This document shows, one piece after another, positions 28,074-38,029 of a stretch of 64,000 bases of DNA. The DNA comes from Clostridium estertheticum subsp. estertheticum (GTDB lineage: Bacteria > Bacillota > Clostridia > Clostridiales > Clostridiaceae): the NCBI RefSeq assembly GCF_001877035.1, contig NZ_CP015756.1, positions 239,001 through 303,000 on the forward strand, in the 5' to 3' direction. The notes beneath the pieces are model-generated. The model did no database searches and was not told the DNA's origin. It was given only the letters and a program-made list of their open reading frames with translations. Within the stretch, counting starts at the first letter, position 1. Each line of letters begins with the position of its first letter. Both the position numbers and the translations under genes were made by a program.

Positions 28074-30299
28074 ATGTCAGAAATACAAGGAACAATCGAA
28101 GATATAGTATTTCATAATGAAGACAATGGATATATGATTGCTCATTTAAATGATAATAAAAAACAAATAACCGTGGTTGGCGTTGTGCCATATATAAGTG
28201 AAGGTCAGAATCTGAAGTTAACTGGAGAGTGGGTCAATCATCCTCAATTTGGTAAACAATTTAAGATAGTCCAATGTGAGGAAATTATACCTAGCTCACT
28301 TATGGGTATAGAAAAATATTTATCTTCAGGAGTTATTCAGGGAATAGGACCTGTAACTGCTAAAAAAATAGTACAGCGCTTTGGCGAAGATACTATGAAT
28401 ATATTAGATAATGAGATAGAAAAATTAAAAGAAATTGATGGTATAGGACAAAAAAAGATTCAGTTAATATTTGAATCTTACGCAAAGCAACGAGAAGTAA
28501 AAAATATTATGATATTTCTTCAAACATATGGAGTAACACCTAGCCAATGTGTAAAAATATATAAAAAGTATGGAGCAGAATCGATAAAAGTAGTTCAAGA
28601 TAATCCTTATGTACTAACTGAAACTATTTCCGGTGTAGGATTTAAAATTGCAGATAAGATAGCGCGGAGTTTAGGGATTGATAAAGAATCACCTTTTAGA
28701 ATACAAAGTGGGATTAATTATGTGGTTAATGAATTCTGTGCTATGGGAAACACTTATATGCCCCTTTTTAAATTGTATAAGCAATCTAAAAACATTCTTG
28801 GGGTTACTGATGAAGAAATTGAGAAAAATATTTATGATAATGTATTGAACGGGAAATTGAAGATTGAGAATATAGATGAAGAAGACTGCGTTTTTACTAT
28901 GCCTTTTTATTATTGTGAATTAAGTATAACTAAAAAAATTATAACCTTATCTATAGAAGAGTATGAAGAATTAGAAATAGATATAGAAGAAAAAATTAAT
29001 GATTTTGAGAACGAAAAAAATATACAATTTGCGACTTCTCAAAGAAGTGCAATTTGCGGGGCTATGGAAAATAGTATTGAAATTATAACAGGAGGACCAG
29101 GTACAGGTAAAACAACTATAATCAATTGCATTATAGAAATGTTTGAAAAAGCAGGACTTAAAGTGTATATGGCTGCTCCCACAGGACGCGCTGCGAAAAG
29201 GATGACTGAAGCTACTGGGCGTGAAGCGAAAACAATACATAGACTGCTAGAGCTTGGGATAGGTGGAGATGACAGTTCGCAGTTTACTAAAAGCGAGGAA
29301 TCTCCACTTGATTGTGATGTATTAATTGTTGATGAAGCATCTATGATAGACATAATGCTTATGAATAGTTTGTTAAATGCGATTACAATAGGGACTAGAC
29401 TTATAATAGTTGGTGACGTTGATCAGTTACCATCAGTTGGACCGGGTAACGTTCTGAGAGACCTTATTGATAGCAAAAGTGTTAAGGTGGTTAAACTTAA
29501 GGAGATTTTTAGGCAAGCACAGGAAAGTATGATTATTGTAAATGCCCATAAGATTAATAATGGTGAAATGCCTATTCTAAATAAAAAGGGTAAAGATTTT
29601 TATTTTATTGAAAACAATGAACCGGAGAAAACTTTAAATAACATAATAGCTTTAATAAATACAAGATTACCTAATTTTAATAAAGAGTGGGATAAAATGA
29701 AGAACATTCAAATATTATCACCCATGAGGAAAGGCATACTCGGCATAGAAAATTTAAATATCGAACTTCAGAAAATATTAAATCCTAAAATTAAAGGTAA
29801 AAAAGAAAAAGAATTTAGAAATACCATATTTAGAGTTGGTGACAAGGTTATGCAAATAAAAAATAATTACTCTATGAAGTGGCATAAAATGAACGCAAAG
29901 GCAGATGATGGCACTGGAATTTTTAATGGTGATGTAGGTTATGTAGAAGATATTAATGATGATAATGAGAATGTTGTTGTCATTTTTGATGATGATAAGC
30001 GCGTAGAATACGAGGGTGTGAATTTAGATGAACTAATGCTTGCTTATGCTATAACGATACATAAGAGTCAAGGAAGTGAGTTTGAAGTTGTAATTATGCC
30101 TATGTTTATGGGGCCACCACTTTTAATGAATAGAAATTTGCTATATACAGGTATAACTAGGGCTAAAAATATGGTTGTTTTAGTGGGAGAGAGAAAAGCT
30201 ATTAGTTTCATGAAAGACAATAACAGAAGTTTCGAGAGATATTCTGCACTGGGATTTAGAATAAAACAAATAGTAGATGCAAATCTCAGTCTAGATTAA
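28074..30299 (+). CDS. recD2: RecD2-family ATP-dependent DNA helicase
   Basis: 5'-3' SF1B helicase found without RecBC, involved in DNA repair and replication-fork handling. 741 residues: N-terminal OB-like domain (1-90), tandem helix-hairpin-helix region (about 95-210), helicase core with Walker A GGPGTGKTT (340-348), motif II VDEASMID, motif III GDVDQLPSVGPGN, and C-terminal SH3/2A region with YAITIHKSQGSEF and LYTGITRAK. ATG 28074 follows GGGGAG; the upstream in-frame codon at 28017 has no RBS. comFA-like and comFC follow within 50 bp. Confidence 0.96.
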   Translation: MSEIQGTIEDIVFHNEDNGYMIAHLNDNKKQITVVGVVPYISEGQNLKLTGEWVNHPQFGKQFKIVQCEEIIPSSLMGIEKYLSSGVIQGIGPVTAKKIVQRFGEDTMNILDNEIEKLKEIDGIGQKKIQLIFESYAKQREVKNIMIFLQTYGVTPSQCVKIYKKYGAESIKVVQDNPYVLTETISGVGFKIADKIARSLGIDKESPFRIQSGINYVVNEFCAMGNTYMPLFKLYKQSKNILGVTDEEIEKNIYDNVLNGKLKIENIDEEDCVFTMPFYYCELSITKKIITLSIEEYEELEIDIEEKINDFENEKNIQFATSQRSAICGAMENSIEIITGGPGTGKTTIINCIIEMFEKAGLKVYMAAPTGRAAKRMTEATGREAKTIHRLLELGIGGDDSSQFTKSEESPLDCDVLIVDEASMIDIMLMNSLLNAITIGTRLIIVGDVDQLPSVGPGNVLRDLIDSKSVKVVKLKEIFRQAQESMIIVNAHKINNGEMPILNKKGKDFYFIENNEPEKTLNNIIALINTRLPNFNKEWDKMKNIQILSPMRKGILGIENLNIELQKILNPKIKGKKEKEFRNTIFRVGDKVMQIKNNYSMKWHKMNAKADDGTGIFNGDVGYVEDINDDNENVVVIFDDDKRVEYEGVNLDELMLAYAITIHKSQGSEFEVVIMPMFMGPPLLMNRNLLYTGITRAKNMVVLVGERKAISFMKDNNRSFERYSALGFRIKQIVDANLSLD

Positions 30300-30345
30300 T
30301 ATTACGACGCCGCAGGTGATTATTTAATTATAAAGGAGATTTTAC

Positions 30346-31374
30346 ATGGTTTACTACGCAAAATTAAACCTTAGTAAGGAAAAAGATGAAATTAGTAAGG
30401 AAATTTTTAAAGCTTACATAAATGGTGAAAATAATATTGATATTGTATCTGTATTTTACAATTCCTCTGATATATTCTTAAAAACTATAGTAACATATGC
30501 AAATGAAAACAAAAAAATATTGTATATAACTAATGAAGACGAACGTAACACTGATATTCTTTATTATATTAATAAATTTAGTAATCTACGTCAATATGTG
30601 TATTCATCTACAACAAATTATAGGAGTGAAGGTGGGTATTTATATATATGTAGCCATGAGAATGCATTAAACCTACAAGAAAAATTTGATTTGGTTATTT
30701 ATAATGATATTAGGAGTTTCCCAAAGTTTAATAAAGAGCAAATAAAAAATATATTACTGAAAATGCGAAACATAGGCGGTTTAGCTATAGCATATTGTGT
30801 AGAAAATGTTTTAAGCGAAGATAATACAATTATGTTTCCGATAAAAAATGCTAATATCCCAATTATTGAGCCTAGGATTATAACTACTAGAATAAATCTT
30901 AGTCTGGATATACCTTTAGTAGTTTATGAATATTTAAATTGGTCAATAATATCTAACAGAAAGGTAATAATATTTGTGCCGGACGCACAAAAGGCTATGT
31001 CAGTATTCGCGTACCTTAGTAATTTTAAAAAAAAGTTAAGTGAAAATATAGTTTTATTTATTAAAAGTAGAAGCGATGATAATATTAAAGTAAACTTTAT
31101 GAATAAAGATAAGGGAATACTTGTAACAAATGACTTTGAAGAAAACTATTTAGAATTCCATTCGATTGATGTTATAGTTTACTTTGCTGATAACGTGAAA
31201 TTTGACTATAAACAATTATTTTTTTTATCAAGCAAGGTCGGAAGATTTGAGAATATACAAAGGGGCGAGGCTATATTTTTAGCTAATGCCCAAACTGTTC
31301 AAATGGATAAAGCTAAAAGTATGGCTAGTAAATTTAATGAGAAAGCGTGGGAAAGAGGATTATTAAATATATAA
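30346..31374 (+). CDS. ComFA-like protein with degenerate helicase motifs
   Basis: 342 residues, directly upstream of and overlapping comFC, the place of comFA, the DNA-uptake ATPase. Segments align collinearly to ComFA: LVIYNDIRSFP (ComFA IIDEVDAFP), PIIEPRIITTR, RKVIIFVPDAQKAMSVFAYL, and SSKVGRFENIQRGEAIFL (ComFA AGRTGR...GDVIYF), plus the C-terminal AKSMASKFNEKA helix. But Walker A is absent (IVSVFYNSSDIFLKT in its region), motif II has lost both acidic pairs, and motif V and the first arginines of motif VI are altered. ATPase activity is therefore not expected. RBS AAAGGAG. No frameshift or stop is present, so it looks maintained rather than decaying. Confidence 0.7.
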   Translation: MVYYAKLNLSKEKDEISKEIFKAYINGENNIDIVSVFYNSSDIFLKTIVTYANENKKILYITNEDERNTDILYYINKFSNLRQYVYSSTTNYRSEGGYLYICSHENALNLQEKFDLVIYNDIRSFPKFNKEQIKNILLKMRNIGGLAIAYCVENVLSEDNTIMFPIKNANIPIIEPRIITTRINLSLDIPLVVYEYLNWSIISNRKVIIFVPDAQKAMSVFAYLSNFKKKLSENIVLFIKSRSDDNIKVNFMNKDKGILVTNDFEENYLEFHSIDVIVYFADNVKFDYKQLFFLSSKVGRFENIQRGEAIFLANAQTVQMDKAKSMASKFNEKAWERGLLNI

Positions 31375-32027
31375 AAAAGATACTTTATTGTTTAGTTCAA
31401 GTTATATATTCTGGTGATGAATCATGCGTAATATGTAGTGGATATAGTGAAGAAAGTGAAGCGCTATGCACTGTATGTAGAAAAAAACTTAGACGCTCCG
31501 AGGAAAGCTTTTATATAGGTAGTAGCGAAGAAGAATATGTTGCAAGGTCAGTGTTTTATTATTCGAGTATTGTTAAAGAACTGATTATTAGACTCAAATA
31601 TAAAAATGATTTTATATGTGGCGAAATTTTGGCTAAATATATGCTGGAATCTGTTAAAAATAATTATTTGGAGTTTGATTTAATATCTTATGTACCTATG
31701 ACTAAAAGAGCACTAAAAAATAGAGGATATAATCAAAGTGAGTTTTTGGCAAAATACTTATCACAATTTTTAAGTATTCCAGTTACATGCAATTTGATTA
31801 AAACGGAAGATACTAAAGATCAAATAGGTCTAAGTGGCGATCAAAGGTGGGACAATATGAAAAAATGCTTTGAAATTAAAGGAAGCGAGTTTATAAAAAA
31901 TAAAAATATTTTACTTGTAGATGATGTTATAACCACTGGGGCTACAGCGTTTCATTGCGCACATATGCTAAAAGAGAATGGAGCGAATAATATTTTTATA
32001 TTGACTATAGCCAAAAGTAATGTATAA
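31347..32027 (+). CDS. comFC: ComFC-like phosphoribosyltransferase
   Basis: Late competence / DNA-processing protein of the ComF family. 226 residues: N-terminal zinc ribbon (CVIC ... CTVC, about residues 27-45) and PRTase domain with PRPP-binding motif ILLVDDVITTGAT (about 187-199) and YVPMTKRALKNRGYNQSE (key NRGYNQ). GTG start at 31347 overlaps the comFA-like gene by 28 nt, suggesting coupled translation; its own RBS is weak. Its stop codon lies inside the -10 box of the downstream ncRNA promoter. Confidence 0.92.
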   Translation: MGKRIIKYIKKILYCLVQVIYSGDESCVICSGYSEESEALCTVCRKKLRRSEESFYIGSSEEEYVARSVFYYSSIVKELIIRLKYKNDFICGEILAKYMLESVKNNYLEFDLISYVPMTKRALKNRGYNQSEFLAKYLSQFLSIPVTCNLIKTEDTKDQIGLSGDQRWDNMKKCFEIKGSEFIKNKNILLVDDVITTGATAFHCAHMLKENGANNIFILTIAKSNV

Positions 32028-32028
32028 T
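32001..32028 (+). promoter_or_regulatory. Promoter of the raiA-motif RNA, inside comFC
   Basis: TTGACT (32001-32006), 16-bp spacer, TATAAT (32023-32028). The -10 hexamer contains the comFC stop codon TAA (32025-32027). Predicted start is about 32035, matching the 5' end of the RNA structure. Confidence 0.75.
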
Positions 32029-32035
32029 ACTGATT

Positions 32036-32246
32036 GTAGTAAGTTAGGTTTGTGGTTGAAAGTCGAGGCCAGTCGCAGGCGAAACGATCCACGTAAGTTA
32101 AACAAAGTTTAGTGAGCATGGTGCGGCTTAGAGGTTAGTCCTGCCGTTTTAACGAGCGAGAGTGTTAGTAGTGAGAAGGTAATTCTGGGTAGCAAAAGCT
32201 CCAGCAGGCGAGTGTGGGGGCAAAGACCAGGTCAACTAACTTACTA
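32036..32246 (+). ncRNA. raiA-motif structured RNA
   Basis: About 210-nt GC-richer island between comFC and raiA. Closing helix AGTAAGTTAG (32038-32047) pairs with CTAACTTACT (32235-32244). The interior holds many unpaired purine-rich segments typical of a complex fold. The raiA motif is a known Clostridia RNA found beside raiA or comFC, and here it lies between both. It has its own promoter and terminator, so it is a discrete transcript and not a cis leader of raiA. Literature links this RNA to sporulation and stress, but mechanism is not settled. Confidence 0.85.
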
Positions 32247-32250
32247 TATA

Positions 32251-32286
32251 AAAACTCCTAATATAATATTAGGAGTTTTTATTTTT
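32251..32286 (+). terminator. Terminator of the raiA-motif RNA
   Basis: AAAACTCCTAATA / TATTAGGAGTTTTT stem (32251-32280) followed by ATTTTTT. Confidence 0.92.
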
Positions 32287-32452
32287 TCGTTTATGTAAAC
32301 GATTGAAACATAAAAACAATTATAGTTAATTAACAATTCACATAAAGAAATAGAGTAATAATTAGGAATATTAAGGGATTGTCATTTAAATTGCTTTAAT
32401 ATTACGTAAATTCTGAATTTATGGTTGCTATTTAGCATTAAGTGTAATAGAA

Positions 32453-32481
32453 TTGAGATACAAAACATATAGCATTATTAA
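32453..32481 (+). promoter_or_regulatory. Possible promoter of raiA/hpf
   Basis: TTGAGA, 17-bp spacer, TATTAA, 40 bp before the ORF. Confidence 0.4.
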
Positions 32482-32521
32482 ATATAAAACGTTATGTGGA
32501 TATTAGAAAGGGGTTGTACGT

Positions 32522-33073
32522 ATGAAAATTAAAGTAATAGGAAAAAACATGGAAGTAACAGAAGCATTAAGAAATATGATAGACAAGAAAATATCTAGAT
32601 TAGATAAGTATTTTAATCCGGATGTGGAAGCTCAGACAACCATGAGTGTCCATAAGAACAGACATACTATAGAAATTACAATACCTTTTAATGGAGTTGT
32701 TTTGAGATCAGAAGAAGTAAATGATGATATGTATACGTCATTAGATCTTGTTGTTGACAAATTAGAAAGACAAATTAGAAAAAATAAAACGAAATTAGAA
32801 AAAAGAAATAAAGGAACATCCCTTAAATTTCAGGGTATACCACAATATGATAATAGTGAAGATAATGGTTTAGAACCTAAAATAGTAAAAACAAAGAAAT
32901 TTGCATTCAAACCGATGTCTGCAGAAGAAGCAGTGCTTCAAATGGAGTTAGTTGGACATAGTTTCTTTGTATATATGAGTGATGGCAGTACAGAAGTGAA
33001 TGGTAATTCAGAAGTGAATGTAGTATATAAAAGAAAAGATGGAAATTATGGGTTGATAGAACCACAGTTTTAA
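32522..33073 (+). CDS. raiA: Long ribosome hibernation-promoting factor (RaiA/HPF)
   Basis: Binds the 30S decoding region and dimerises 70S ribosomes into inactive 100S particles in stationary phase. 183 residues: N-terminal S30AE domain (1-100, VIGKNMEVTEALRNMIDKKI at start) and C-terminal dimerisation domain (about 125-183, KKFAFKPMSAEEAVLQMELVGHSFFVY, key piece KPMSAEEAVLQMELVGHSFF). RBS AAAGGGG. It is the gene that gives the neighbouring RNA motif its name. Confidence 0.97.
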   Translation: MKIKVIGKNMEVTEALRNMIDKKISRLDKYFNPDVEAQTTMSVHKNRHTIEITIPFNGVVLRSEEVNDDMYTSLDLVVDKLERQIRKNKTKLEKRNKGTSLKFQGIPQYDNSEDNGLEPKIVKTKKFAFKPMSAEEAVLQMELVGHSFFVYMSDGSTEVNGNSEVNVVYKRKDGNYGLIEPQF

Positions 33074-33078
33074 GATTT

Positions 33079-33117
33079 AAAGGATTAAAGTAATCATGGT
33101 TACTTTAATCCTTTTTT
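33079..33117 (+). terminator. Terminator after raiA/hpf
   Basis: AAGGATTAAAGTAA / TTACTTTAATCCTT with 6-nt loop and T6. Confidence 0.92.
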
Positions 33118-33167
33118 AGCTTTAACTTTAAAAATTAAAATTAATAGAAAGTATACAATTGTATAAG

Positions 33168-33196
33168 TTGAATAGAATTAAATTAAGTGGTATACT
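33168..33196 (+). promoter_or_regulatory. Promoter of secA
   Basis: TTGAAT (33168-33173), 17-bp spacer, TATACT (33191-33196), 53 bp before secA. Confidence 0.65.
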
Positions 33197-33248
33197 TTAC
33201 AAGTGTATATTTGGGAAGTATTAAAAAGAATAGTGAGGATGAAAAAAT

Positions 33249-35747
33249 ATGAGTTTAATTAAAAAATTATTTGGTAGTTATAGTGATAGAGAAATAAAAA
33301 GAATAACTTCAACAGTCGATAAAATAGAAGCATTAGATCCAATGATGACTAATTTAAGTGATGAAGAACTTAAAGCGAAAACAGAAGAATTTAAGGCTAG
33401 TTTAAGTAATGGAAAGACTTTAGAGGATATTTTGCCTGAAGCATTTGCAGTAGTTAGGGAAGCTTCATGGAGAGTTCTTAAAATGAAGCATTTTAGAGTG
33501 CAACTAATTGGTGGAATAATACTTCACCAAGGAAGAATAACGGAAATGAAAACTGGTGAAGGAAAGACTCTTGTGGCTACGCTTCCATCATATTTGAATG
33601 CCCTAGAAGGAAAAGGTGTTCATGTAATTACAGTTAATGATTATCTTGCAAAAAGAGATAAAGAAGAGATGGGTAGAATACATGAATTTTTGGGTCTTAC
33701 AGTGGGTGTAATTATTCACGATATAGATCAAACTCAAAGGCATGCGGCTTATGATGCAGATATAACATATGGTACAAATAATGAATTCGGATTTGATTAT
33801 CTAAGAGATAATATGGTTGTTTATAAAGAAGAAAGAGTTCAAAGGGAATTAAACTTTGTAATCGTGGATGAGGTTGACTCTATATTAATAGATGAAGCTA
33901 GAACACCACTTATAATATCTGGAGAAGGAGAAAAATCTACAGACTTTTATAAAGTGGCAGATCATTTTGTAAAGACATTAGTAAAAGAAGAAGATTACAC
34001 TATAGATGAAAAAGCCAGTGCTGTTATAATGTCTGATGAAGGTATAGATAAGGCTGAAAAGTTTTTCAGTTTAGATAACTATGCTGATGCAACAAACATG
34101 AATATACAGCATCACGTAGTTCAAGCTTTGAAAGCAAACTATATTATGAGAAAAGATAAAGATTACATGGAAAAAGATGGAGAAATAATTATTGTAGATG
34201 AATTTACTGGAAGACTTATGGAAGGTAGAAGATATAGTGATGGGCTTCATCAAGCAATTGAAGCAAAAGAGGGCGTAAAAATTGAAAAAGAGTCAAAAAC
34301 TCTTGCAACTATTACATTCCAAAACTATTTTAGAATGTACTCTAAAATAGCAGGTATGACTGGTACTGCGCTTACAGAAGAAAATGAGTTTAGAGAAATA
34401 TATGGACTTGATGTACTAGTAATACCTACAAATAAGCCTTTAGCAAGATTTGATAATGCGGATTTAGTTTTTAAGACTGTAAGAGGAAAGTATAAGGCTA
34501 TAATAGATGAAATAGTTGAAACTCATAAGATAAATCAACCTGTACTTGTAGGTACTGTAAGTATAGAAAAATCAGAATTATTATCTGAGATGCTTAAGAG
34601 AAAAGGGGTTCCTCATCAAGTGCTTAATGCTAAATACCATGAGAAAGAAGCGGAAATAATAGCTCATGCAGGGTCACTTGGTATGGTTACTATAGCAACT
34701 AATATGGCAGGGCGTGGTACGGACATTAAACTTTTCGATGGCGTTATTGAAGTTGGTGGACTTAAGATAATTGGAACTGAAAGACATGAATCTAGGCGTA
34801 TTGATAATCAACTTAGAGGTCGTGCTGGTCGTCAAGGTGATCCAGGAAGTACAAGATTTTATATATCGCTAGAAGATGACTTGATGAGAATATTTGGTTC
34901 AGATAGACTTCAAGGTGTTGTAGGGAAGTTAGGATTAACTGATGAAGATGCTATTGAAAGCAAAATGGTAAGTGGTGCTATAGAAAGTGCTCAAAAGAAG
35001 GTTGAAGGAAATAACTTTGATATAAGAAAAAATGTTGTTCAATATGATGATGTAATGAACCAACAGAGAGAAATAATTTATAAACAAAGAACAGAAGTTC
35101 TTCAAGGTGAAGATACTAAAGAACAAATTCAAGATATGATAAAAGATATTATTTTTACCACAGTTGATTCGCATATTACTGATGTTGAAGAAGAACTTGA
35201 TGAAGAACTTGAAAAATTAATTAGTTATTTTGAGGAAATATTTCTTCCAAAAGATATGGTTACAGTAGATGAGCTTGGGAAATTAACTAATGAAGAAATC
35301 AAGGAAAAACTCTTAGAAATCGCTCAGAGAATCTATACCCAAAGGGGAGAAGATTTTGATGATGAACAAATAAGAGAAGTTGAAAGAGTTATTCTTTTAA
35401 GAGTAGTAGATAGTAAATGGATGGATCATATTGATGATATGGAACATTTAAAGCAAGGTATTGGACTTAGAGCTTATAAGCAGCAAGATCCAACACAAGC
35501 GTACCAAATGGAAGGTAGCGACATGTTTGCTGAAATGATTTATAACATAAAGACAGAAACTATTAAATACTTATTCCATGTTCAAATAGAAAGAGCACCA
35601 GAGAGAGAAATGGTTGCACAAATAACATCAACTAATCATGATGATTCTGTTAAACAAGAACCAACTATAAAAGAAGCTAAAACAGGAAGAAATGATGAAT
35701 GTCCTTGTGGTTCAGGGAAAAAATATAAAAACTGTTGTGGCAGATAA
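33249..35747 (+). CDS. secA: Preprotein translocase ATPase SecA
   Basis: Motor of the Sec export pathway. 832 residues. Walker A MKTGEGKT (about 101-108), DEAD-type motif [20 protein letters not shown] (key [13 protein letters not shown]), helicase motif GRGTDIKL, and [20 protein letters not shown] (key [10 protein letters not shown]). The C-terminus has the zinc-binding SEC-C tail [17 protein letters not shown] is weak (GTGAGG). Monocistronic with its own promoter and terminator; in many Firmicutes prfB follows secA, as here. Confidence 0.98.
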   Translation: MSLIKKLFGSYSDREIKRITSTVDKIEALDPMMTNLSDEELKAKTEEFKASLSNGKTLEDILPEAFAVVREASWRVLKMKHFRVQLIGGIILHQGRITEMKTGEGKTLVATLPSYLNALEGKGVHVITVNDYLAKRDKEEMGRIHEFLGLTVGVIIHDIDQTQRHAAYDADITYGTNNEFGFDYLRDNMVVYKEERVQRELNFVIVDEVDSILIDEARTPLIISGEGEKSTDFYKVADHFVKTLVKEEDYTIDEKASAVIMSDEGIDKAEKFFSLDNYADATNMNIQHHVVQALKANYIMRKDKDYMEKDGEIIIVDEFTGRLMEGRRYSDGLHQAIEAKEGVKIEKESKTLATITFQNYFRMYSKIAGMTGTALTEENEFREIYGLDVLVIPTNKPLARFDNADLVFKTVRGKYKAIIDEIVETHKINQPVLVGTVSIEKSELLSEMLKRKGVPHQVLNAKYHEKEAEIIAHAGSLGMVTIATNMAGRGTDIKLFDGVIEVGGLKIIGTERHESRRIDNQLRGRAGRQGDPGSTRFYISLEDDLMRIFGSDRLQGVVGKLGLTDEDAIESKMVSGAIESAQKKVEGNNFDIRKNVVQYDDVMNQQREIIYKQRTEVLQGEDTKEQIQDMIKDIIFTTVDSHITDVEEELDEELEKLISYFEEIFLPKDMVTVDELGKLTNEEIKEKLLEIAQRIYTQRGEDFDDEQIREVERVILLRVVDSKWMDHIDDMEHLKQGIGLRAYKQQDPTQAYQMEGSDMFAEMIYNIKTETIKYLFHVQIERAPEREMVAQITSTNHDDSVKQEPTIKEAKTGRNDECPCGSGKKYKNCCGR

Positions 35748-35778
35748 TAGTTATAACATGATGATTTAATTAGAAGTT

Positions 35779-35817
35779 AAAAAAGAGGCATACAATTTAC
35801 TTTGCATGCCTCTTTTT
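35779..35817. terminator. Terminator after secA
   Basis: AAAAAGAGGCAT / ATGCCTCTTTTT with 14-nt loop. The T-run abuts repeat copy 2. Confidence 0.88.
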
Positions 35818-35912
35818 AATGACATTTCAGAAGGTAAGTCCTCCACTTTTATAAGTGAGAGTATAAATAGCCTTCTGAAGTCATTGATATTCAGCTCCGC
35901 AGGAGATGATTA
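35818..35912 (+). repeat. Dispersed hairpin repeat, copy 2 (shortened)
   Basis: About 95 bp: left end AATGACATTTCAGAAGG, inner hairpin CTCCACTT/AAGTGAGAG, right arm CCTTCTGAAGTCATTG, tail TTCAGCTCCGCAGGAGATGATTA in part. The central ~38 bp found in copies 1 and 3 are missing. The changes in the two arms (C to T left, G to A right) preserve pairing. It occupies the gap between the secA terminator and the prfB ribosome-binding site. Confidence 0.85.
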
Positions 35913-35935
35913 ATATAATAGAAGAGGTGTTAATA

Positions 35936-37043
35936 TTGGTAATATTAGTTGAAGAAATATGGAGTGGTTTAAACATATTAAAGGGCAATGTCGAAGAAAT
36001 AATGGTGTCTCTTTGACGTAACATCTATGGAAAAAGAGTTAAAGGAATACGAGTTTAAAATGCAGGAACCTAGTTTTTGGGAAGACATTATAAAAGCTCA
36101 ACAAATTACTAAATTAGCTAAGGGAATTAAGGATAAAATTGATAGAATTAATCTATTGATTAGTAAGATAGAAGATTTAGAAATGTTAACGCAGTTAAGT
36201 TCCGATGAAGGGGATGATTCCTCTTTAGTAGAAATAAAAGTTGAACTTAAAGATTTAGCGCGTATTGCTGATCAGTTTAGGTTAGAAATTTTATTGTCTG
36301 GAAAATATGATAAAAATAATGCTATTTTAACACTTCATACCGGTGCGGGTGGAAGTGATGCCCAAGATTGGACAGAAATGCTTTATAGAATGTACTCAAG
36401 ATGGTGCGAAAAAAAGGGATATAAAGTTGAAGTTTTAGACTATCAACCATCGGATGAGGCAGGTATTAAAGCAGTTACATTAAAAATTACGGGTGAGTAT
36501 GCCTATGGATATTTAATGGCTGAAAAGGGCGTTCACAGACTGGTAAGAATTTCACCTTTTAATGCAAATGGCAAGAGGCAAACTTCATTTGCATCCTGCG
36601 AAGTTCTTCCTGAACTTACTGAGGATCAAGATATTGAAATAAAGCCTGATGACCTTAGAATAGACACATATAGGTCCGGAGGTGCAGGAGGTCAACATGT
36701 AAACAAAACTGACTCAGCTATAAGGATTACACATATCCCTACTGGCATTGTAGTGCAATGTCAAAATGAGAGAAGTCAGCATAGTAATAAACAAACTGCA
36801 ATGAAGATGCTTATGGCGAAACTCTTGATTTTAAAGGAAAGTGAGAAAAAGGATAGGATAGAAGACTTAACCGGGGATTTGAAAGAAAATGGTTGGGGGA
36901 GTCAAATTAGATCATATGTTTTTCATCCATATAGTATGGTTAAGGATCATAGAACTAATATAGAAGTAGGAAATGTAGATGCAGTTATGGATGGCGATAT
37001 TGATAGTTTCATTGAAGAGTATTTAAGACAAAGTAATAAATAA
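35936..37043 (+). CDS. prfB: Peptide chain release factor 2, with programmed +1 frameshift
   Basis: Recognises UGA/UAA. Translation starts at TTG 35936 (RBS AGAGGTG at 35923), reads 26 codons to CTT (36011), and must shift +1 past the in-frame UGA at 36014-36016 to continue from GAC 36015, giving 368 residues. The CTT-TGA-C slip site is the autoregulatory signal of bacterial prfB. RF2 motifs: anticodon tripeptide SPF (RISPFNANGKRQTSF) and catalytic GGAGGQHVNKTDSAIR. A naive ORF beginning at ATG 36027 would miss the first 30 residues. Methylation of its GGQ is by PrmC, encoded at the window start. Confidence 0.96.
36008..36017 (+). promoter_or_regulatory. RF2 programmed frameshift site
   Basis: TCT CTT TGA C. 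Low RF2 lets the ribosome pause at UGA and slip +1; high RF2 terminates. The upstream SD-like element is weak here (GGTG at 36004-36007). Confidence 0.93.
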
Positions 37044-37059
37044 CTTATTTTCTATTATA

Positions 37060-37098
37060 AAAGGTTGTGTCAAAATAATTTGATTCAACCTTTTTTTT
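37060..37098 (+). terminator. Terminator after prfB
   Basis: AAAGGTTGTGTCAAA pairs with TTTGATTCAACCTTT, T8 follows. It may also serve the convergent TetR gene. Confidence 0.85.
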
Positions 37099-37111
37099 AT
37101 CTATAAAGTGT

Positions 37112-37681
37112 TTATAGGCATGAAATAGTATATCTAGTTAAAGCGCCTAACATACTTCCTTCAACTACCTCGTTTAATTTATTTACCATTATCTTTGGAG
37201 GTTCCTTCATACTATTTTTTATCCATTGTACTGTTATACCTACAAAAGCATGAGTGTAAAAATCTGCAATAAAACTTTTATCAGTAGTTGAAACTTTTAT
37301 GCCAGAGGAAACATCGTTTACTACTCCCATAATAAGATCATAGGTTTCTTTAAAAAGGTACCCATCAAATGCATTTTGACCAGGAGTATTAAGAGCATTA
37401 GTATAAAAGGATTTATTGTTCATTAAATATGTTAAAGTTTTATACATGGCATCAGTCCAATGTTCATAGTTTGTGCCACCGGCTAAATTTTCTATGGCTT
37501 CAGTATAATAAATCCAGTTTACAAGATCGAATTTATCTTTGAAATGATAATAAAAGGTTTGTCTGTTAACGCCACAATTATCTGCAATTTGACGAATTGA
37601 AATTTTTGCGAGTGGTATTGTCTCCATTAATTTCTTAATTGATAGAGCAAGAGCTTTTTTAGTTATTTGGGATCCCGACAT
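37112..37681 (-). CDS. TetR/AcrR-family regulator
   Basis: 189 residues: N-terminal helix-turn-helix (about 8-52; ISIRQIADNCGVNRQTFYYHFKDK, key part IADNCGVNRQTFYYHF) and a C-terminal ligand domain resembling the DhaS/TetR_C_8 type. ATG 37681 has AGGTGAT upstream; an in-frame GTG at 37690 overlaps that RBS. Divergent from the secreted protein at 38030, so that gene or itself are the nearest possible targets. Effector unknown. Confidence 0.9.
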   Translation of the reverse strand: MSGSQITKKALALSIKKLMETIPLAKISIRQIADNCGVNRQTFYYHFKDKFDLVNWIYYTEAIENLAGGTNYEHWTDAMYKTLTYLMNNKSFYTNALNTPGQNAFDGYLFKETYDLIMGVVNDVSSGIKVSTTDKSFIADFYTHAFVGITVQWIKNSMKEPPKIMVNKLNEVVEGSMLGALTRYTISCL

Positions 37682-38029
37682 TAGTATCACCTACAAACAT
37701 ATGAATTAATAAAAGCAAATAATAATATTAACTTTTACTAACTTTATTATAACAAAAGGAATACGTGCATTCAAGAAAAAAGATAAGTGCATGGTTTTAG
37801 ACTATTGATATGCTATTTTGATATCATTTACATAATAAACAACAATTTATTTTTCGACAAAAATTGTTTTAAATTAAATTTGTAAAAATAAAATTAGATA
37901 ACAATGTAAAAAATAAATGAAAATATTTACTTTTAACATTAATATAAGAAAAAAATGAATAAAATGTTAAAATTTATATAAATGTGGTATATAGTGAAAT
38001 TATTAAAAAAATTTAGGGAGGTACAATAC
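37682..38029. other. Divergent intergenic region TetR / secreted protein
   Basis: 348 bp, over 80% A+T by eye. It must hold both promoters. No clear TetR-type dyad of 14 bp or more was found by reading, and no other feature is evident. Confidence 0.4.
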
